This document shows, piece by piece, positions 48,109-57,283 of a stretch of 64,000 nucleotides of DNA. This DNA comes from Xylocopilactobacillus apicola. Its GTDB lineage: Bacteria > Bacillota > Bacilli > Lactobacillales > Lactobacillaceae. How positions within the stretch are numbered: the stretch's first letter is position 1; each line of letters opens with the position of its first letter. The DNA lies in the NCBI RefSeq assembly GCF_033095985.1, contig NZ_AP026802.1:1860001-1924000 (forward strand), read 5' to 3'. A program made the position numbers and the translations under genes. The notes under the pieces are model-generated. The model was not told the DNA's origin, did no database searches, and worked only from the letters and a program-made list of their open reading frames with translations.

Positions 48109-49182
48109 CTACAATTTTTCCAAAGCTTTGACAGCATCGTCAAAAGTTTTCACTGGAATAATCTTAATTTTCAACTTAAATTTTTTCTTAGCGTCCAAGG
48201 CTGTGTGGTAATTGTTCACGTAATGGGGATTATCTCGCTTCAATTCTTTGGAAAGCGTATCATCCGGGGCAATAAAATACTTCGCTCCCGCACGATCTGC
48301 ACTTACAATCTTTTTATCGATCCCCCCAATCGCTCCTACGGTTCCATCCTCTTCAATTGTTCCGGTTCCCGCGATCTTCTCGCCGTGACGCAGATTCTTC
48401 TTAGACAAAATAGTGTAAAGCTCCAGCGTAAACATTAACCCCGCCGATGGACCACCAACATCACCCATATCGAAATTGACCTTTTTGTCAGTAACCACCT
48501 TGGTATGATCAATCGGCACAATTCCTACGCCAGCTCGATGTTTTGTAAGCTTAATCAACCCACCCGTAACCGAGATGCTCTTATTATTTCTTTTGACTTG
48601 AATTGTAACCTTTTGGCCTTTTTTCTTCTTATCAAGGTAACTTCTAAAATTGTCACTCGTACTAACTTTTTGATCATCGACTTTAATAATAGTGTCACCA
48701 ATTTTAAGCTTATTCTTAAACTGGGAGTCTGGGTCAATACTCATGACGTAGACGCCTAAGTATTTAGTATGCACCTTTTCTCCCGCTTTCTTAAAAGCTG
48801 TGGAAATTGCGGTGTTTTCTGCATTTTGCATATAGTATTGCTGAAGGTTGTTATATTCTTCGCTCGTCTGATCTCCCATCACTGACTCCCGATCAATAAT
48901 CGTCGAGTGAGGATCAAGTAGCGATTCTCCCAACATCAAAAGATTTACTGGCCCTCTAATACCAACGTCAGTATACATCAGCGCCCCTTCTTGCTTATCA
49001 CTATTACCATCAACTGTGATGACCGATTTAAGCGACTTAGCATCCCCTAATCCCTCAATATAGTATTGAGTCGGAATTTGAATTGGCACTAGTAAAAATA
49101 CTAAGATGATAATAAAGGCCGCAACTCTTAAATTACGCCAAAAATTTCGTTTCTCTTCTTTTTTTGAATCGTTATTTATCAA
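48109..49182 (-). CDS. SepM/YlbL-type PDZ-Lon serine protease
   Basis: 357 residues. N-terminal cytoplasmic basic tail, one membrane anchor (19-36), then an extracellular part with a PDZ domain (about 140-210: YLGVYVMSIDPDSQFKNKLKIGDTIIKVDDQKV) and a Lon-like protease domain whose catalytic dyad is Ser246 (GGPSAG) and Lys291 (IGGIDKKIVSA). SepM processes competence pheromone in streptococci; in lactobacilli the substrate is unknown. The start overlaps the coaD end by 11 nt, the conserved rsmD-coaD-ylbL order of Firmicutes. Confidence 0.92.
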   Translation of the reverse strand: MINNDSKKEEKRNFWRNLRVAAFIIILVFLLVPIQIPTQYYIEGLGDAKSLKSVITVDGNSDKQEGALMYTDVGIRGPVNLLMLGESLLDPHSTIIDRESVMGDQTSEEYNNLQQYYMQNAENTAISTAFKKAGEKVHTKYLGVYVMSIDPDSQFKNKLKIGDTIIKVDDQKVSTSDNFRSYLDKKKKGQKVTIQVKRNNKSISVTGGLIKLTKHRAGVGIVPIDHTKVVTDKKVNFDMGDVGGPSAGLMFTLELYTILSKKNLRHGEKIAGTGTIEEDGTVGAIGGIDKKIVSADRAGAKYFIAPDDTLSKELKRDNPHYVNNYHTALDAKKKFKLKIKIIPVKTFDDAVKALEKL

Positions 49183-49663
49183 GATAAAACTTTTCCTTTA
49201 ACTTCTGTACTACCGGATCTGGTACCATGCTTGATACATCTCCGCCTAAAGATGCAACTTCCCGGATCATCGTCGATGAAATATAGGTAAAATGTTTTGG
49301 CGGAATAAAGAAAACCGTCTCAATTGTCGGATCCAAACGATGATTCATATTAGAAATATCTGCTTCGTATTGAAAATCTGCTTCATTGCGAATCCCCCGA
49401 ATTAGGAATTTTGCGTTTAATTTCTTAGCAACCTCAACAGTCAGTTGGCCAGGCTGCTCAATGACGCTAACTCGCTCAAGTCCAGCCGTACTTTCTTCTA
49501 TCATCTGTTTTTTCTCTATATATGAGAACAAACCTGTCTTCTGCGTATTAGTCACTACAGCAACGTAAATTTGATCAAAAAGTGGATACGCGTCTTTTAA
49601 TGTCTGTAAATGTCCGTTTGTAAAAGGATCAAAACTCCCAGGGAATAATGCTACTTTTTTCAT
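49172..49663 (-). CDS. coaD: Phosphopantetheine adenylyltransferase
   Basis: 163 residues, full length. It joins ATP and 4'-phosphopantetheine to dephospho-CoA. Nucleotidyltransferase motif FPGSFDPFTNGH at 7-18 and the ISSTMIREVASLGGDVS motif near the C-terminus are intact. It shares one base with the rsmD stop, so the two are translationally coupled. Confidence 0.97.
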   Translation of the reverse strand: MKKVALFPGSFDPFTNGHLQTLKDAYPLFDQIYVAVVTNTQKTGLFSYIEKKQMIEESTAGLERVSVIEQPGQLTVEVAKKLNAKFLIRGIRNEADFQYEADISNMNHRLDPTIETVFFIPPKHFTYISSTMIREVASLGGDVSSMVPDPVVQKLKEKFYLDK

Positions 49664-50217
49664 TAATCTCTCACTCGATATATATAAATAAGGGTCTTTC
49701 CATACTTTTTAAATTTTAACAACTCAACCGAAGCAAAATTGTTTTCCGTCAGGTCCAGATCACCTTGACTAACAAACACCGTGCCAGGTTTGGTTAACCC
49801 CAACTCCACAATTTGCACCACATCATCATTTTGATTCTGATAACGATACGGCGGATCTAAAAAAATCAAAGAAAACTGCAAATCCTGATTTTGAAATTTT
49901 AGCAACGCTTTTTTTGCATCAGATTTTATCACGTGAAACATTTCATCATGATGCAATTTGACTAAATTAGCCTTCACTGCTTGAACTGCCTCGTAGGATC
50001 GATCAACTAGATAAGTTGGCTGCTCATAGCGTGAAAAAGCTTCGATGCCCAAAGCTCCTGAACCCGCATAAAGATCAAGAACTGGCCCGACAAACGTATA
50101 AGTCTGTAATAAATTGAAGATGGCTTCCCGTACTGCATCTGTTGTCGGACGAGTGTTGTCACCCTTTGGAGCAACAAGTTTAATCCCTGAATAATCTCCT
50201 CCAATAATTCTTAACAT
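49663..50217 (-). CDS. rsmD: 16S rRNA (guanine966-N2)-methyltransferase
   Basis: 184 residues. SAM-binding DLYAGSGALGIEA at 48-60 and the catalytic DPPY at 121-124. Methylates G966 in the small-subunit rRNA. Start overlaps the ylbG stop; order ylbG-rsmD-coaD is conserved in Firmicutes. Confidence 0.95.
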   Translation of the reverse strand: MLRIIGGDYSGIKLVAPKGDNTRPTTDAVREAIFNLLQTYTFVGPVLDLYAGSGALGIEAFSRYEQPTYLVDRSYEAVQAVKANLVKLHHDEMFHVIKSDAKKALLKFQNQDLQFSLIFLDPPYRYQNQNDDVVQIVELGLTKPGTVFVSQGDLDLTENNFASVELLKFKKYGKTLIYIYRVRD

Positions 50218-50450
50218 GAGTCGGCCTGACTAATTCCTTCAAAGCCTCCAAGATAAGGAGCAATTTCCACTTTTGTTATTTTGCGGCTTTTCTCTAATCT
50301 CTCTTTTATCCGCAAAGCATCCGACTCATTCACATAAAATATCGCATAATGAAAAATTTTCGAATAATACTGCAAATGAGCGATTGGCCTCAACGCCCTT
50401 AAATTTCGAAGGTTGTCAGTATAAACAATCATTTTAGTTCTTTTTATCAT
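50211..50450 (-). CDS. YlbG family protein (DUF2129)
   Basis: 79 residues from the ATG at 50450 (AAGGTGG 6 nt upstream), overlapping the end of ftsW; an earlier in-frame start at 50471 is rejected. Single ferredoxin-like domain with the DUF2129 signature MIVYTDNLRNLRALRPIAHLQYYSKIFHYAIFYV. Cytoplasmic, function unknown, always in this gene order. Confidence 0.88.
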   Translation of the reverse strand: MIKRTKMIVYTDNLRNLRALRPIAHLQYYSKIFHYAIFYVNESDALRIKERLEKSRKITKVEIAPYLGGFEGISQADSC

Positions 50451-51645
50451 CAATTGCCACCTTTGCTTCAATTCTACGAATTCGATCTAAATTAGAAATA
50501 TGAAATAATAGCCCCAATTCAATGGATAACAACATTACACTTGATCCACCATAACTAATAAAGGGTAAAGTCACTCCTGTAATCGGCAGCAGACCTGTCA
50601 CACCGCCAACATTAAAAACCGTTTGGATAAAGAATGTTGTCGCAACACCAATACTAATCATTGAATAATAATTATTGCGACTACGAATCGCTAAAATCAT
50701 CGCTCGCACAATGATCATAAAAATTGCAATCAAAATTAAAATCACTGTCATGATGCCAAGTTCTTCTGCCACAATTGATAAGATAAAATCTGTATTTTGC
50801 TCCGGTAAATACCCATGCTTTTGAATACTGTTACCGATCCCAACGCCAAACCAACCACCATTATTAATAGCAAAATAAGAATTAGTCAACTGGACTCCTG
50901 AAGAACTGCTGTTTTTCCACGGATCAGCAAAAGCGATTACTCTCAAAATCTGGTAGGGTAATTTAGAAAGAATGTGTTTATTGTAAAGATCCAGGATTCC
51001 ATAAATTGCCCCACCTGCTAATAAGAATAAGAAAACCACGGTCGAAACTCCGATAACCCATGGAATTCCACTGATTGCCACGATCATAATTGTAATTAAC
51101 GCAAGCGAGAGAAATCCCCCAGTGTCTGGTTGAAAGAATACAATAATACAAACCAGACCAACTAAACAAAGCGGTCCAAAGATTGATTTGAAATACGGAG
51201 CAAGATTTCGCCAGCTTGGTTTCATCTTTTCTTCTCTTTTAGCAAGAATCCGTGCCAAATATAAAGTGATCGCTAGTTTGGCAAATTCGCTAGGTTGAAT
51301 ATTTATTGGGCCTAATGAAATCCACGCTGACGCACCGTTAACTGCTTTACCGTGAAACAAAAGGAAAATGAGCATCATAACTACGATTAGGAAAAAACTA
51401 TTAGTCACCTTACCTTGACGCAAGAAATCAAACCTTAAATGAGCAAACAAATAAACAAGAAAAAGCCCGATCAAAAAATATCCGGATTGACGGATCAAAT
51501 AATTGAGCGGACTCATTGACGATACACTGCTTTGAGTAATATTAGCACTGGCCGAATAAACCATTAAAATGCCGATCACGCTTAAAAACAAATACGGATA
51601 CAACAGCCAGCGATCATATTTAAATTTTTTTTCCTGGTTTTTCAT
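50434..51645 (-). CDS. ftsW: FtsW/RodA/SpoVE-family peptidoglycan polymerase
   Basis: 403 residues, ten membrane segments. WISLGPINIQPSEFAKLAITLYLA and FQPDTGGFLSLA carry the SEDS catalytic region, and LPITGVTLPFISYGGSSVMLLSIELGLL is the C-terminal family signature. SEDS glycosyltransferases polymerise lipid II together with a class B PBP. The linkage to ylbG-rsmD-coaD supports FtsW over RodA. The start lies 18 nt after typA. Confidence 0.9.
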   Translation of the reverse strand: MKNQEKKFKYDRWLLYPYLFLSVIGILMVYSASANITQSSVSSMSPLNYLIRQSGYFLIGLFLVYLFAHLRFDFLRQGKVTNSFFLIVVMMLIFLLFHGKAVNGASAWISLGPINIQPSEFAKLAITLYLARILAKREEKMKPSWRNLAPYFKSIFGPLCLVGLVCIIVFFQPDTGGFLSLALITIMIVAISGIPWVIGVSTVVFLFLLAGGAIYGILDLYNKHILSKLPYQILRVIAFADPWKNSSSSGVQLTNSYFAINNGGWFGVGIGNSIQKHGYLPEQNTDFILSIVAEELGIMTVILILIAIFMIIVRAMILAIRSRNNYYSMISIGVATTFFIQTVFNVGGVTGLLPITGVTLPFISYGGSSVMLLSIELGLLFHISNLDRIRRIEAKVAIDDKKN

Positions 51646-51663
51646 TTTGTGCTATTTAACATA

Positions 51664-53508
51664 TTAACCGGTTATTGAGGAACGACGGCGCTTCTCTGCC
51701 TTTTCACGCGAATTTGTATCTAAAATCTTTTTACGTAAGCGAACACTTGTCGGAGTAACTTCACAATATTCACTATCATTTAAGAATTCAATTGACTCTT
51801 CTAACGATAACTTGCGAGGAGTCTTAATTGCTGCTGCATGATCTTTACCTGATGCACGAGTATTAGTTAAATTCTTTCCTTTAGTAACAGTCACAGAAAT
51901 ATCACGATCACGGCTGCTTTCACCAACGATCATTCCTTCATAAACTTCAACTCCAGCATCAATGAATAAAGTTCCGCGTCCTTCAACACTCTGTAGGCTA
52001 TAAGTTGTTGCTGAACCTTGGTTGATTGAAACCAAAGCGCCAGTTTTACGCCCAGGTTCCCAATTTTTAATAACTGGAGCATATTCTTCAAAGCTATGGT
52101 TTAAAATACCATAACCACCAGTATCAGACATAAACTGAGTTGGGAATCCGATCAATCCTCTTGAAGGAACTTTAAACATGATTCGAGTTTGACCATTACC
52201 TTCATTGATCATATCAATCATCTCGCCTTTGCGTTTAGCCATTGCATCGATGACTGTTCCTGTGTATTCATCTGGAATATCAACTTGCACTGATTCAAAA
52301 GGTTCTTGTAACTGACCATCAATTTCTCGATAAATAACTTGTGGGCGAGATAGTTGGAGTTCAAAGCCTTCCCGGCGCATCTCTTCAACTAAGATCGATA
52401 AATGCAATTCTCCACGACCAGATACCAACCAAGCTCCAGGCTGATCTGTTTCTTCAACCTTCAATGATACATCTGTACGCTGTTGAGCCATCAAACGATC
52501 TTCAAGCTTACTAGGTGTGACTTGAGTTCCTTCACGACCAGCAAAAGGCGAATCATTTGCAAGAAACATCATTTGAAGCGTCGGCTCATCAATTCTTAAA
52601 AGTGGTAATGGTTCGATTGCATCAGTTGGAGTGATCGTCTCGCCAATGAAAATATCATCAAATCCAGATACTCCAATCAAGTCACCTGCTTGAGCTTCTT
52701 GAATATCTTGACGATTTAAGCCGAAAAAACCAAACAATTTAGTAACCCGATAGTTTTTCACACTGCCATCAAGCTTAGTTAAAGCAACCTCGTCACCAAT
52801 TTTAACTTTTCCACGGAAAACTCGACCAATTCCGATTCGTCCAACGAAATCATTATATTCAAGCATCGCAACCTGAAATTGTAATGGTTCATCACTGTTA
52901 TCAACAGGAGCTGGAATTGTTTTAACAACCGTATCAAAAATCGGCTTCATCGTATGTTCTTGCTTGTCTGGTTCTGCTTCATAACTAGAAGTCCCATTAA
53001 TTGCACTTGCATAGACAACTGGAAAATCAAGCTGATCTTCGTTAGCTCCTAATTCGATAAATAGTTCCAAAACTTCATCAACAACTTCGTCAGGACGAGC
53101 TCCTGGGCGGTCAACTTTGTTAATTACTACAACAGGAGTTAAATTTTGTTCTAAAGCTTTCATCAATACAAAACGAGTTTGTGGCATCGTGCCTTCAAAA
53201 GCATCGACAACAAGTAAAACTCCATCAACCATTTTCATGATTCGTTCTACTTCACCACCGAAGTCAGCATGACCTGGGGTATCCAAAATATTAATTTGGG
53301 TCTCACCATATTTCACTGCAGTAATTTTTGAAAGAATGGTAATTCCTCTTTCACGCTCGATTGGATTACTATCCATTGCACGATCCTGCAGATCAGTATG
53401 ACCATTTAATGTATCTGATTGTTTCAATAATTCATTTACCAACGTGGTCTTACCATGATCAACGTGGGCAATAATTGCAATATTTCTGATATCTTCTCTT
53501 CTTTTCAT
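51664..53508 (-). CDS. typA: Ribosome-associated GTPase TypA/BipA
   Basis: 614 residues. G1 [10 protein letters not shown] (14-23), G2 with RERGITI, G3 [12 protein letters not shown]4 NKVDRPGA, followed by the EF-G-like domains and the BipA-specific C-terminus. Translational GTPase needed for ribosome assembly and stress tolerance. First gene of a run with ftsW and ylbG. An unusual leader with an upstream ORF and terminator lies about 150 nt before it on the same strand. Confidence 0.97.
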   Translation of the reverse strand: MKRREDIRNIAIIAHVDHGKTTLVNELLKQSDTLNGHTDLQDRAMDSNPIERERGITILSKITAVKYGETQINILDTPGHADFGGEVERIMKMVDGVLLVVDAFEGTMPQTRFVLMKALEQNLTPVVVINKVDRPGARPDEVVDEVLELFIELGANEDQLDFPVVYASAINGTSSYEAEPDKQEHTMKPIFDTVVKTIPAPVDNSDEPLQFQVAMLEYNDFVGRIGIGRVFRGKVKIGDEVALTKLDGSVKNYRVTKLFGFFGLNRQDIQEAQAGDLIGVSGFDDIFIGETITPTDAIEPLPLLRIDEPTLQMMFLANDSPFAGREGTQVTPSKLEDRLMAQQRTDVSLKVEETDQPGAWLVSGRGELHLSILVEEMRREGFELQLSRPQVIYREIDGQLQEPFESVQVDIPDEYTGTVIDAMAKRKGEMIDMINEGNGQTRIMFKVPSRGLIGFPTQFMSDTGGYGILNHSFEEYAPVIKNWEPGRKTGALVSINQGSATTYSLQSVEGRGTLFIDAGVEVYEGMIVGESSRDRDISVTVTKGKNLTNTRASGKDHAAAIKTPRKLSLEESIEFLNDSEYCEVTPTSVRLRKKILDTNSREKAEKRRRSSITG

Positions 53509-53658
53509 CTAATTCCTTAATCCCTTCGTTCTAGCTTGAATTTTATCATATATTTACCAATAAAATTAAAATTAGTACAAATTTTGTTATTGTAATCGAT
53601 TTCTTATTATGGTTTTCTTACAAAAAATAATCTTAATTTGGTTCATTATCTTTTTTCC

Positions 53659-53962
53659 AAAAAAAAAGAGCGACCAAAAAGCCAGCCGCACTCGTCTAGT
53701 ATCTTTTCGAATTAAAATCAGAACTATTGAGCTCCCGCTCACTAGTCCTCGGGAAGCAACACTAAGCCGATGCCTTTTCGGTACGCGTTCCCGCGTCCCT
53801 CTATTAGGCTAATTGTCTAAATAGAGGTGCCGTACCATTTAATCACTTTAAAATCGTCAAAGACAGTGGATAAATAATTGGGCGACCTCACTCCACAATC
53901 TGACGAAGGTCCAGCAGAGTCTGTTGTCATTATTTACCACCACCTTTCAATTTGTAATCTAC
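53659..53962 (-). ncRNA. Structured leader RNA with upstream ORF and terminator, before typA
   Basis: About 300 nt from a promoter (53968-53999) to a terminator: stem GAGUG/CGCUC with inner pairs and nine U (53659-53693). Between them: a 37-codon ORF (53817-53930); hairpin CCUCUAUUUAG with CUAAUAGAGG (53817-53827/53798-53807), enclosed by GGUACG/CGUACC (53831-53836/53780-53785); hairpin GCUUCCCG/CGGGAGC (53750-53757/53731-53737). The last six ORF codons lie in the 5' arms of the first two stems, so ribosome position would decide folding. No known riboswitch consensus was recognised. It could control typA by attenuation or be an independent RNA. Confidence 0.6.
53817..53930 (-). CDS. Leader peptide in the typA upstream RNA
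   Basis: 37 residues from ATG at 53930 with a strong site AAAGGTGG upstream (53939-53946). The peptide starts MTTDSAGPSSDCGVRSP and ends DDFKVIKWYGTSI. No signal peptide or membrane helix. The stop codon sits in the loop-proximal end of a hairpin arm, so translation or stalling at KWYGTSI would prevent folding of two stems. Such geometry is that of a regulatory leader peptide; the sensed signal is unknown. Confidence 0.6.
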   Translation of the reverse strand: MTTDSAGPSSDCGVRSPNYLSTVFDDFKVIKWYGTSI

Positions 53963-53967
53963 AGTGG

Positions 53968-53999
53968 ATTATACTAGCATTTATGAAATATCTTGTCAA
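53968..53999 (-). promoter_or_regulatory. Promoter of the typA upstream RNA
   Basis: Minus strand: consensus -35 TTGACA (53994-53999). The -10 is either TAGTAT (53971-53976) at the optimal 17 bp or the overlapping perfect TATAAT (53968-53973) at 20 bp. Confidence 0.7.
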
Positions 54000-54005
54000 C
54001 TATAG

Positions 54006-54728
54006 CTAAGAAATCAAATCATAAACCATCATCGCACCTGCAATTAAATTTTGTGTGAAATGTCCAAGCATTGAGTATTGCAGCTTTTTCGTTTTCCAAT
54101 AAATCAGACCCAGAAATAACCCTGTAACAAAAAAGATTAAAAATTGGATGATATTATCAGTGGAATGCGACGCTCCAAACACGACTGCCTGCACAATTGT
54201 CCCTACCATTCGATGCTCTTTAAAGATTCCGTCGATGAAGAGACCGCGATAAATTATTTCTTCAAAAATTGGAGAAAGTAAGATCGCGCTACCAATCAGG
54301 ACGACTGCAAAATCTGGGCGCAGACTAGCTATTTCTTCAATTTGCCGATTATTAGCAGTTTGAGCCTGACCGTTAATAACTTGATCCAACAAATTAAGAA
54401 GCACCTGAATCACAACGCTTGTAGCAAACATCAGTAAGACAATTTTCAATTTCTGCCAACTAATTCGCTCAAAAACCTTTTTTTGAGTCAATTTAACATA
54501 TAAAATAATTCCTAGCAGGATGATAATCACAAAAGCCAAGATATAAAAAGTTTCCAGCATGATCTGTTGATCATAGGAAGTTTCGTCTTCTAATTGCTTT
54601 AATTTTATGGCCTTGTTTAACAGAACTCCCTGCCAGTTATAACAGATCATTAAGAAGACGATCGCCAATAATGAGGCAAAACTTCGCCACCAATGATTTG
54701 ATTCAATTTTTTTTAATAATTTTTTCAA
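54006..54728 (-). CDS. CPBP-family intramembrane metalloprotease
   Basis: 240 residues, six or seven membrane segments. The Abi/CPBP motifs are present: EEIIYRGLFIDGIF (Glu-Glu and Arg), FGASHS (first His) and the later HFTQNLIAG (second His). Similar proteins are associated with bacteriocin self-immunity or prenylated substrates. It stands alone, divergent from the thioesterase gene by 16 nt. Confidence 0.88.
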   Translation of the reverse strand: MKKLLKKIESNHWWRSFASLLAIVFLMICYNWQGVLLNKAIKLKQLEDETSYDQQIMLETFYILAFVIIILLGIILYVKLTQKKVFERISWQKLKIVLLMFATSVVIQVLLNLLDQVINGQAQTANNRQIEEIASLRPDFAVVLIGSAILLSPIFEEIIYRGLFIDGIFKEHRMVGTIVQAVVFGASHSTDNIIQFLIFFVTGLFLGLIYWKTKKLQYSMLGHFTQNLIAGAMMVYDLIS

Positions 54729-54744
54729 AAAGGACTCCTAAACT

Positions 54745-55233
54745 TTGTCTAAACAAATCAAAATTTCTGATACGATTACTATTACTACCAATCATGTAAT
54801 GCCCAATCAGCTCAACGGGCACAACACAATGTTCGGCGGAGAGATCCTCTCATTAATTGACCGAACCGCAGCAATTTCTGCCAATCTGGTCACCAAAGAA
54901 CCAATCGCAACTGTTTCGCTTGATGAGGTGAACTTTATTAAACCGATCCTGCCAAACAGTATTTATACTTTAACGTGCTATGCCAGTGGTACTGATGACC
55001 GCTCAATTGAAGTTTTTTTCAAAATTAAAGCCCGTGAGCTAAAAGAAAACCAAATGCAAACCAAAGTTACTGGTTTTATCACTTTTGCCCTTTTAAATTC
55101 TGCTACGCTTGACCTCGAATTACATCCAACTAATCCCGAAGAAGAATATGTTTTGGATCATTTCACAGCTCGTCTAGAAAAACGCGGAATCAAAATTGCT
55201 AATTTAAGAGATCTTTTAAAGATTATTGACTAA
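54745..55233 (+). CDS. Acyl-CoA thioesterase (hotdog fold)
   Basis: 162 residues, TTG start behind AAGGA. NQLNGHNTMFGGEILSLIDRTAAISANLV is the YciA/BFIT-type acyl-CoA hydrolase motif with the active-site Asn/Asp region (NGHNTMFGGEILSLID). It would hydrolyse acyl-CoA in the cytoplasm. The 3' end overlaps the opposite membrane-protein gene by 18 nt. Confidence 0.88.
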   Translation: MSKQIKISDTITITTNHVMPNQLNGHNTMFGGEILSLIDRTAAISANLVTKEPIATVSLDEVNFIKPILPNSIYTLTCYASGTDDRSIEVFFKIKARELKENQMQTKVTGFITFALLNSATLDLELHPTNPEEEYVLDHFTARLEKRGIKIANLRDLLKIID

Positions 55234-55701
55234 TACTCCAACTGCTCCAAAAATCAACCAAAAAGCAGCAAAGAGCCAAATCCAGGTCTGTTTGACAAAC
55301 CAAGGATATAAAATCAAAATTAAGGATACAACTACTAGAATGATTATGAGAATTAACAAGATTGGCCGATTGCGGCTCTGATCAAAATAAACATTAAATG
55401 CCTCGATCGCGTTTAAAATAAAAACGCTGACGATTAGATAGACCATCGGAATAACTGCATCAAACAATTGCAAGGTCAAAGGGACCGCAATTAAAAGGTC
55501 TATTGCTCCGACAACTAAAGCCGCAAGATTGTGTCTTTTTCGCCAAGCGGCAACCAAAAAAATTGCCCGAGCTAGACACCAGATCCCGGTGTATAAATCG
55601 AGATCCCCGACTCGGTGAACAAATATAAAAACAAATAGTCCCAACAAAATGCTGACGAGACCGAACCAACTTTTCTTCAAAAACTGCACTGGATTTAACA
55701 T
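55216..55701 (-). CDS. Small membrane protein (HdeD/DUF308-like)
   Basis: 161 residues with six hydrophobic segments in three pairs, as in HdeD-type proteins: VSILLGLFVFIF, LYTGIWCLARAIFLVAAW, LAALVVGAIDLLIAVPLTL, VYLIVSVFILNAIEAF, LILIIILVVVSLILILYPWF, WIWLFAAFWLIFGAVGVL. Function unknown; acid-stress association is only by analogy. Confidence 0.65.
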   Translation of the reverse strand: MLNPVQFLKKSWFGLVSILLGLFVFIFVHRVGDLDLYTGIWCLARAIFLVAAWRKRHNLAALVVGAIDLLIAVPLTLQLFDAVIPMVYLIVSVFILNAIEAFNVYFDQSRNRPILLILIIILVVVSLILILYPWFVKQTWIWLFAAFWLIFGAVGVLVNNL

Positions 55702-55795
55702 TTTTCAAACCTTTACTTTTATTTTATCGAAATTTCTTTTCATTTCCTAAGGATTTTGTTGTAACTTGATATTAACTAATTAAAGAGTGGAAAAA

Positions 55796-56842
55796 ATGAA
55801 TTTTATACTACAATGGTTTCTTTTCTTTTTTGAATACCTGATCTCACTGATTATCATTATTTATCTTGCCCAACTTTTACATGAAACGGGAAAGATAATT
55901 TTTGCACGTTTTTCAGGTTATCAATTTGTTTCATTAAATTTTATGTGGTTTACTTTGCTGCGCAAAAACAAAAAGCTTAAATTTTATTTTCACCGATCAT
56001 TTTTCGATACCTCCAGCAATGTCGTCCCGTCCAAATTTACTCCTAAAATGAAATTTCGTCCATATTTCTTTGGCGGGATTATCTTAGACTTAATCTTTTT
56101 AATAATTTCAATCTTAATCTTATTGCTGGTCCCAGTCCCAAACGTCTTATTTCGGGTCGACAATTTATTATTCATTTTCTTTTTCTTTTATAATTTTTTG
56201 AATATCATTCCAATTACCTGGTTTGGTAATCCTACTGACACGAAGAATATCTCCTATATCAAGAAAGGCCCCGACGCTCTTTTTGGCTACTATGTGAGCC
56301 TTGTTGCTGTTTATCTTGCTGTCAACAACGTGCCGATAGTCAAATATTCAGAAGATCTCTTTCGTCAAAACGAAAATGCTGATCATCGCAACCCATTTGT
56401 TATGTACCAGGATTGGCTCAAGGTTACCTATTTGGAGCACATGATTTTTCGAGAGAACGCCAACTATGACCTCTTGCAATATTTGGACGCTTTAATTCCG
56501 TTTCTCAATTTCGCTCCAAAAATGATCCGCGCCCAATACCTGAACGAAGCAATTTTTGTTTACGTCGCCGCTAATTATAAGACCAAATGGGCGATCGACC
56601 ATTGGAATTCCAGCTTGATTACTCATTATAGCACGCGGCAAAATTACACTTCTTTCATTAAGACAATGATCTTAATTGAGATTATCAATAAGAAAGATAA
56701 GTTGGCTCAAGACGACTTAAAAGAGGGTGCGCGAATCCTTGAACAAGCAAGCGATCAAATTAATGATCTTTATCTTGTTGAGCACCTCGAATCTGATCTT
56801 CCAAAGTGGCGTGATCAGCTCAATTTTAATCACGTTGGATAG
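55796..56842 (+). CDS. M50-like membrane protein with degenerate HETGK motif
   Basis: 348 residues from the ATG at 55796 (a GTG 9 nt earlier is possible). Four to five membrane segments in the first 190 residues, then a soluble helical C-terminal domain. The segment LLHETGKIIFARFSGYQFVSLNFMWFTL aligns in pattern with the HExxH-(x)-GY helix of M50-like site-2-protease relatives in lactobacilli, but the second His is Lys (HETGK), so zinc proteolysis is unlikely. WFGNPTDTKN may correspond to the second-motif Asp region. It could be a regulatory pseudo-protease or part of a bacteriocin/peptide accessory system; neighbours do not decide. Confidence 0.6.
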   Translation: MNFILQWFLFFFEYLISLIIIIYLAQLLHETGKIIFARFSGYQFVSLNFMWFTLLRKNKKLKFYFHRSFFDTSSNVVPSKFTPKMKFRPYFFGGIILDLIFLIISILILLLVPVPNVLFRVDNLLFIFFFFYNFLNIIPITWFGNPTDTKNISYIKKGPDALFGYYVSLVAVYLAVNNVPIVKYSEDLFRQNENADHRNPFVMYQDWLKVTYLEHMIFRENANYDLLQYLDALIPFLNFAPKMIRAQYLNEAIFVYVAANYKTKWAIDHWNSSLITHYSTRQNYTSFIKTMILIEIINKKDKLAQDDLKEGARILEQASDQINDLYLVEHLESDLPKWRDQLNFNHVG

Positions 56843-56958
56843 GACGCTATATCTGTTAATTAAAGTCAGATCTCTGATTATAATTTTTGCCACCAAATAA
56901 AATCCAAATTGCTAGTGATTACTGAAGATTAAAAAATGCTTTACAATGAAGCAAACAA

Positions 56959-57099
56959 TTACCTTTTTAAGTCCAAAGTTGCGTTGATATCATCAAGCCG
57001 TACGAATGAAGATCTTGAAGCCTCTGGATGAAATAACTCAATAAACAAATGGACCAAATTTCTAACTTCATTGATAAAATCAATAACTTGGAAGAACAT
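56959..57099 (-). CDS. Possible 46-residue small protein
   Basis: ATG at 57099 with AAGGAAG 5 nt upstream. The peptide MFFQVIDFINEVRNLVHL... is an amphipathic helix of about 24 residues with a charged C-terminal tail. No family. The good ribosome site in an otherwise gene-free 439-bp gap (56843-57281) is the only support. Confidence 0.35.
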   Translation of the reverse strand: MFFQVIDFINEVRNLVHLFIELFHPEASRSSFVRLDDINATLDLKR

Positions 57100-57178
57100 T
57101 TGTCTTCCTTGATATAAGTCATCATGACGATGCTGAGCGATAACTATCCTTTAAGCTTAACTTTCTGATAATATCGCA

Positions 57179-57206
57179 TTGAAGTTATCTCAATCTGTGT
57201 TATAAT
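57179..57206 (+). promoter_or_regulatory. Promoter of a short RNA
   Basis: TTGAAG (57179-57184), a 16-bp spacer, and consensus TATAAT (57201-57206). The only downstream element is a 70-nt tract ending in a strong terminator. Confidence 0.6.
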
Positions 57207-57212
57207 TGTAAG

Positions 57213-57283
57213 CGATTCATGAGATTCCTTACGAAACCTTATATTTTAAAGAGTCCAGATTTGCTTGCTGGGCTCTTTTTTTT
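57213..57283 (+). ncRNA. Candidate small RNA ending in an intrinsic terminator
   Basis: From the predicted start near 57213 to the terminator stem GAGTCCAG (57251-57258)/CTGGGCTC (57268-57275), eight pairs, and eight T. It holds no ribosome site. Its terminator overlaps the 3' end of the opposite GNAT gene, so the RNA is partly antisense to that mRNA end. A 28-codon ATG frame (57220 on) without a site is not considered real. Confidence 0.5.

Noticed and set aside
53609-53812. 67-codon plus-strand frame in the typA leader region
   Set aside because: It runs antisense through the structured leader and terminator, without a ribosome site; its coding appearance is poor.
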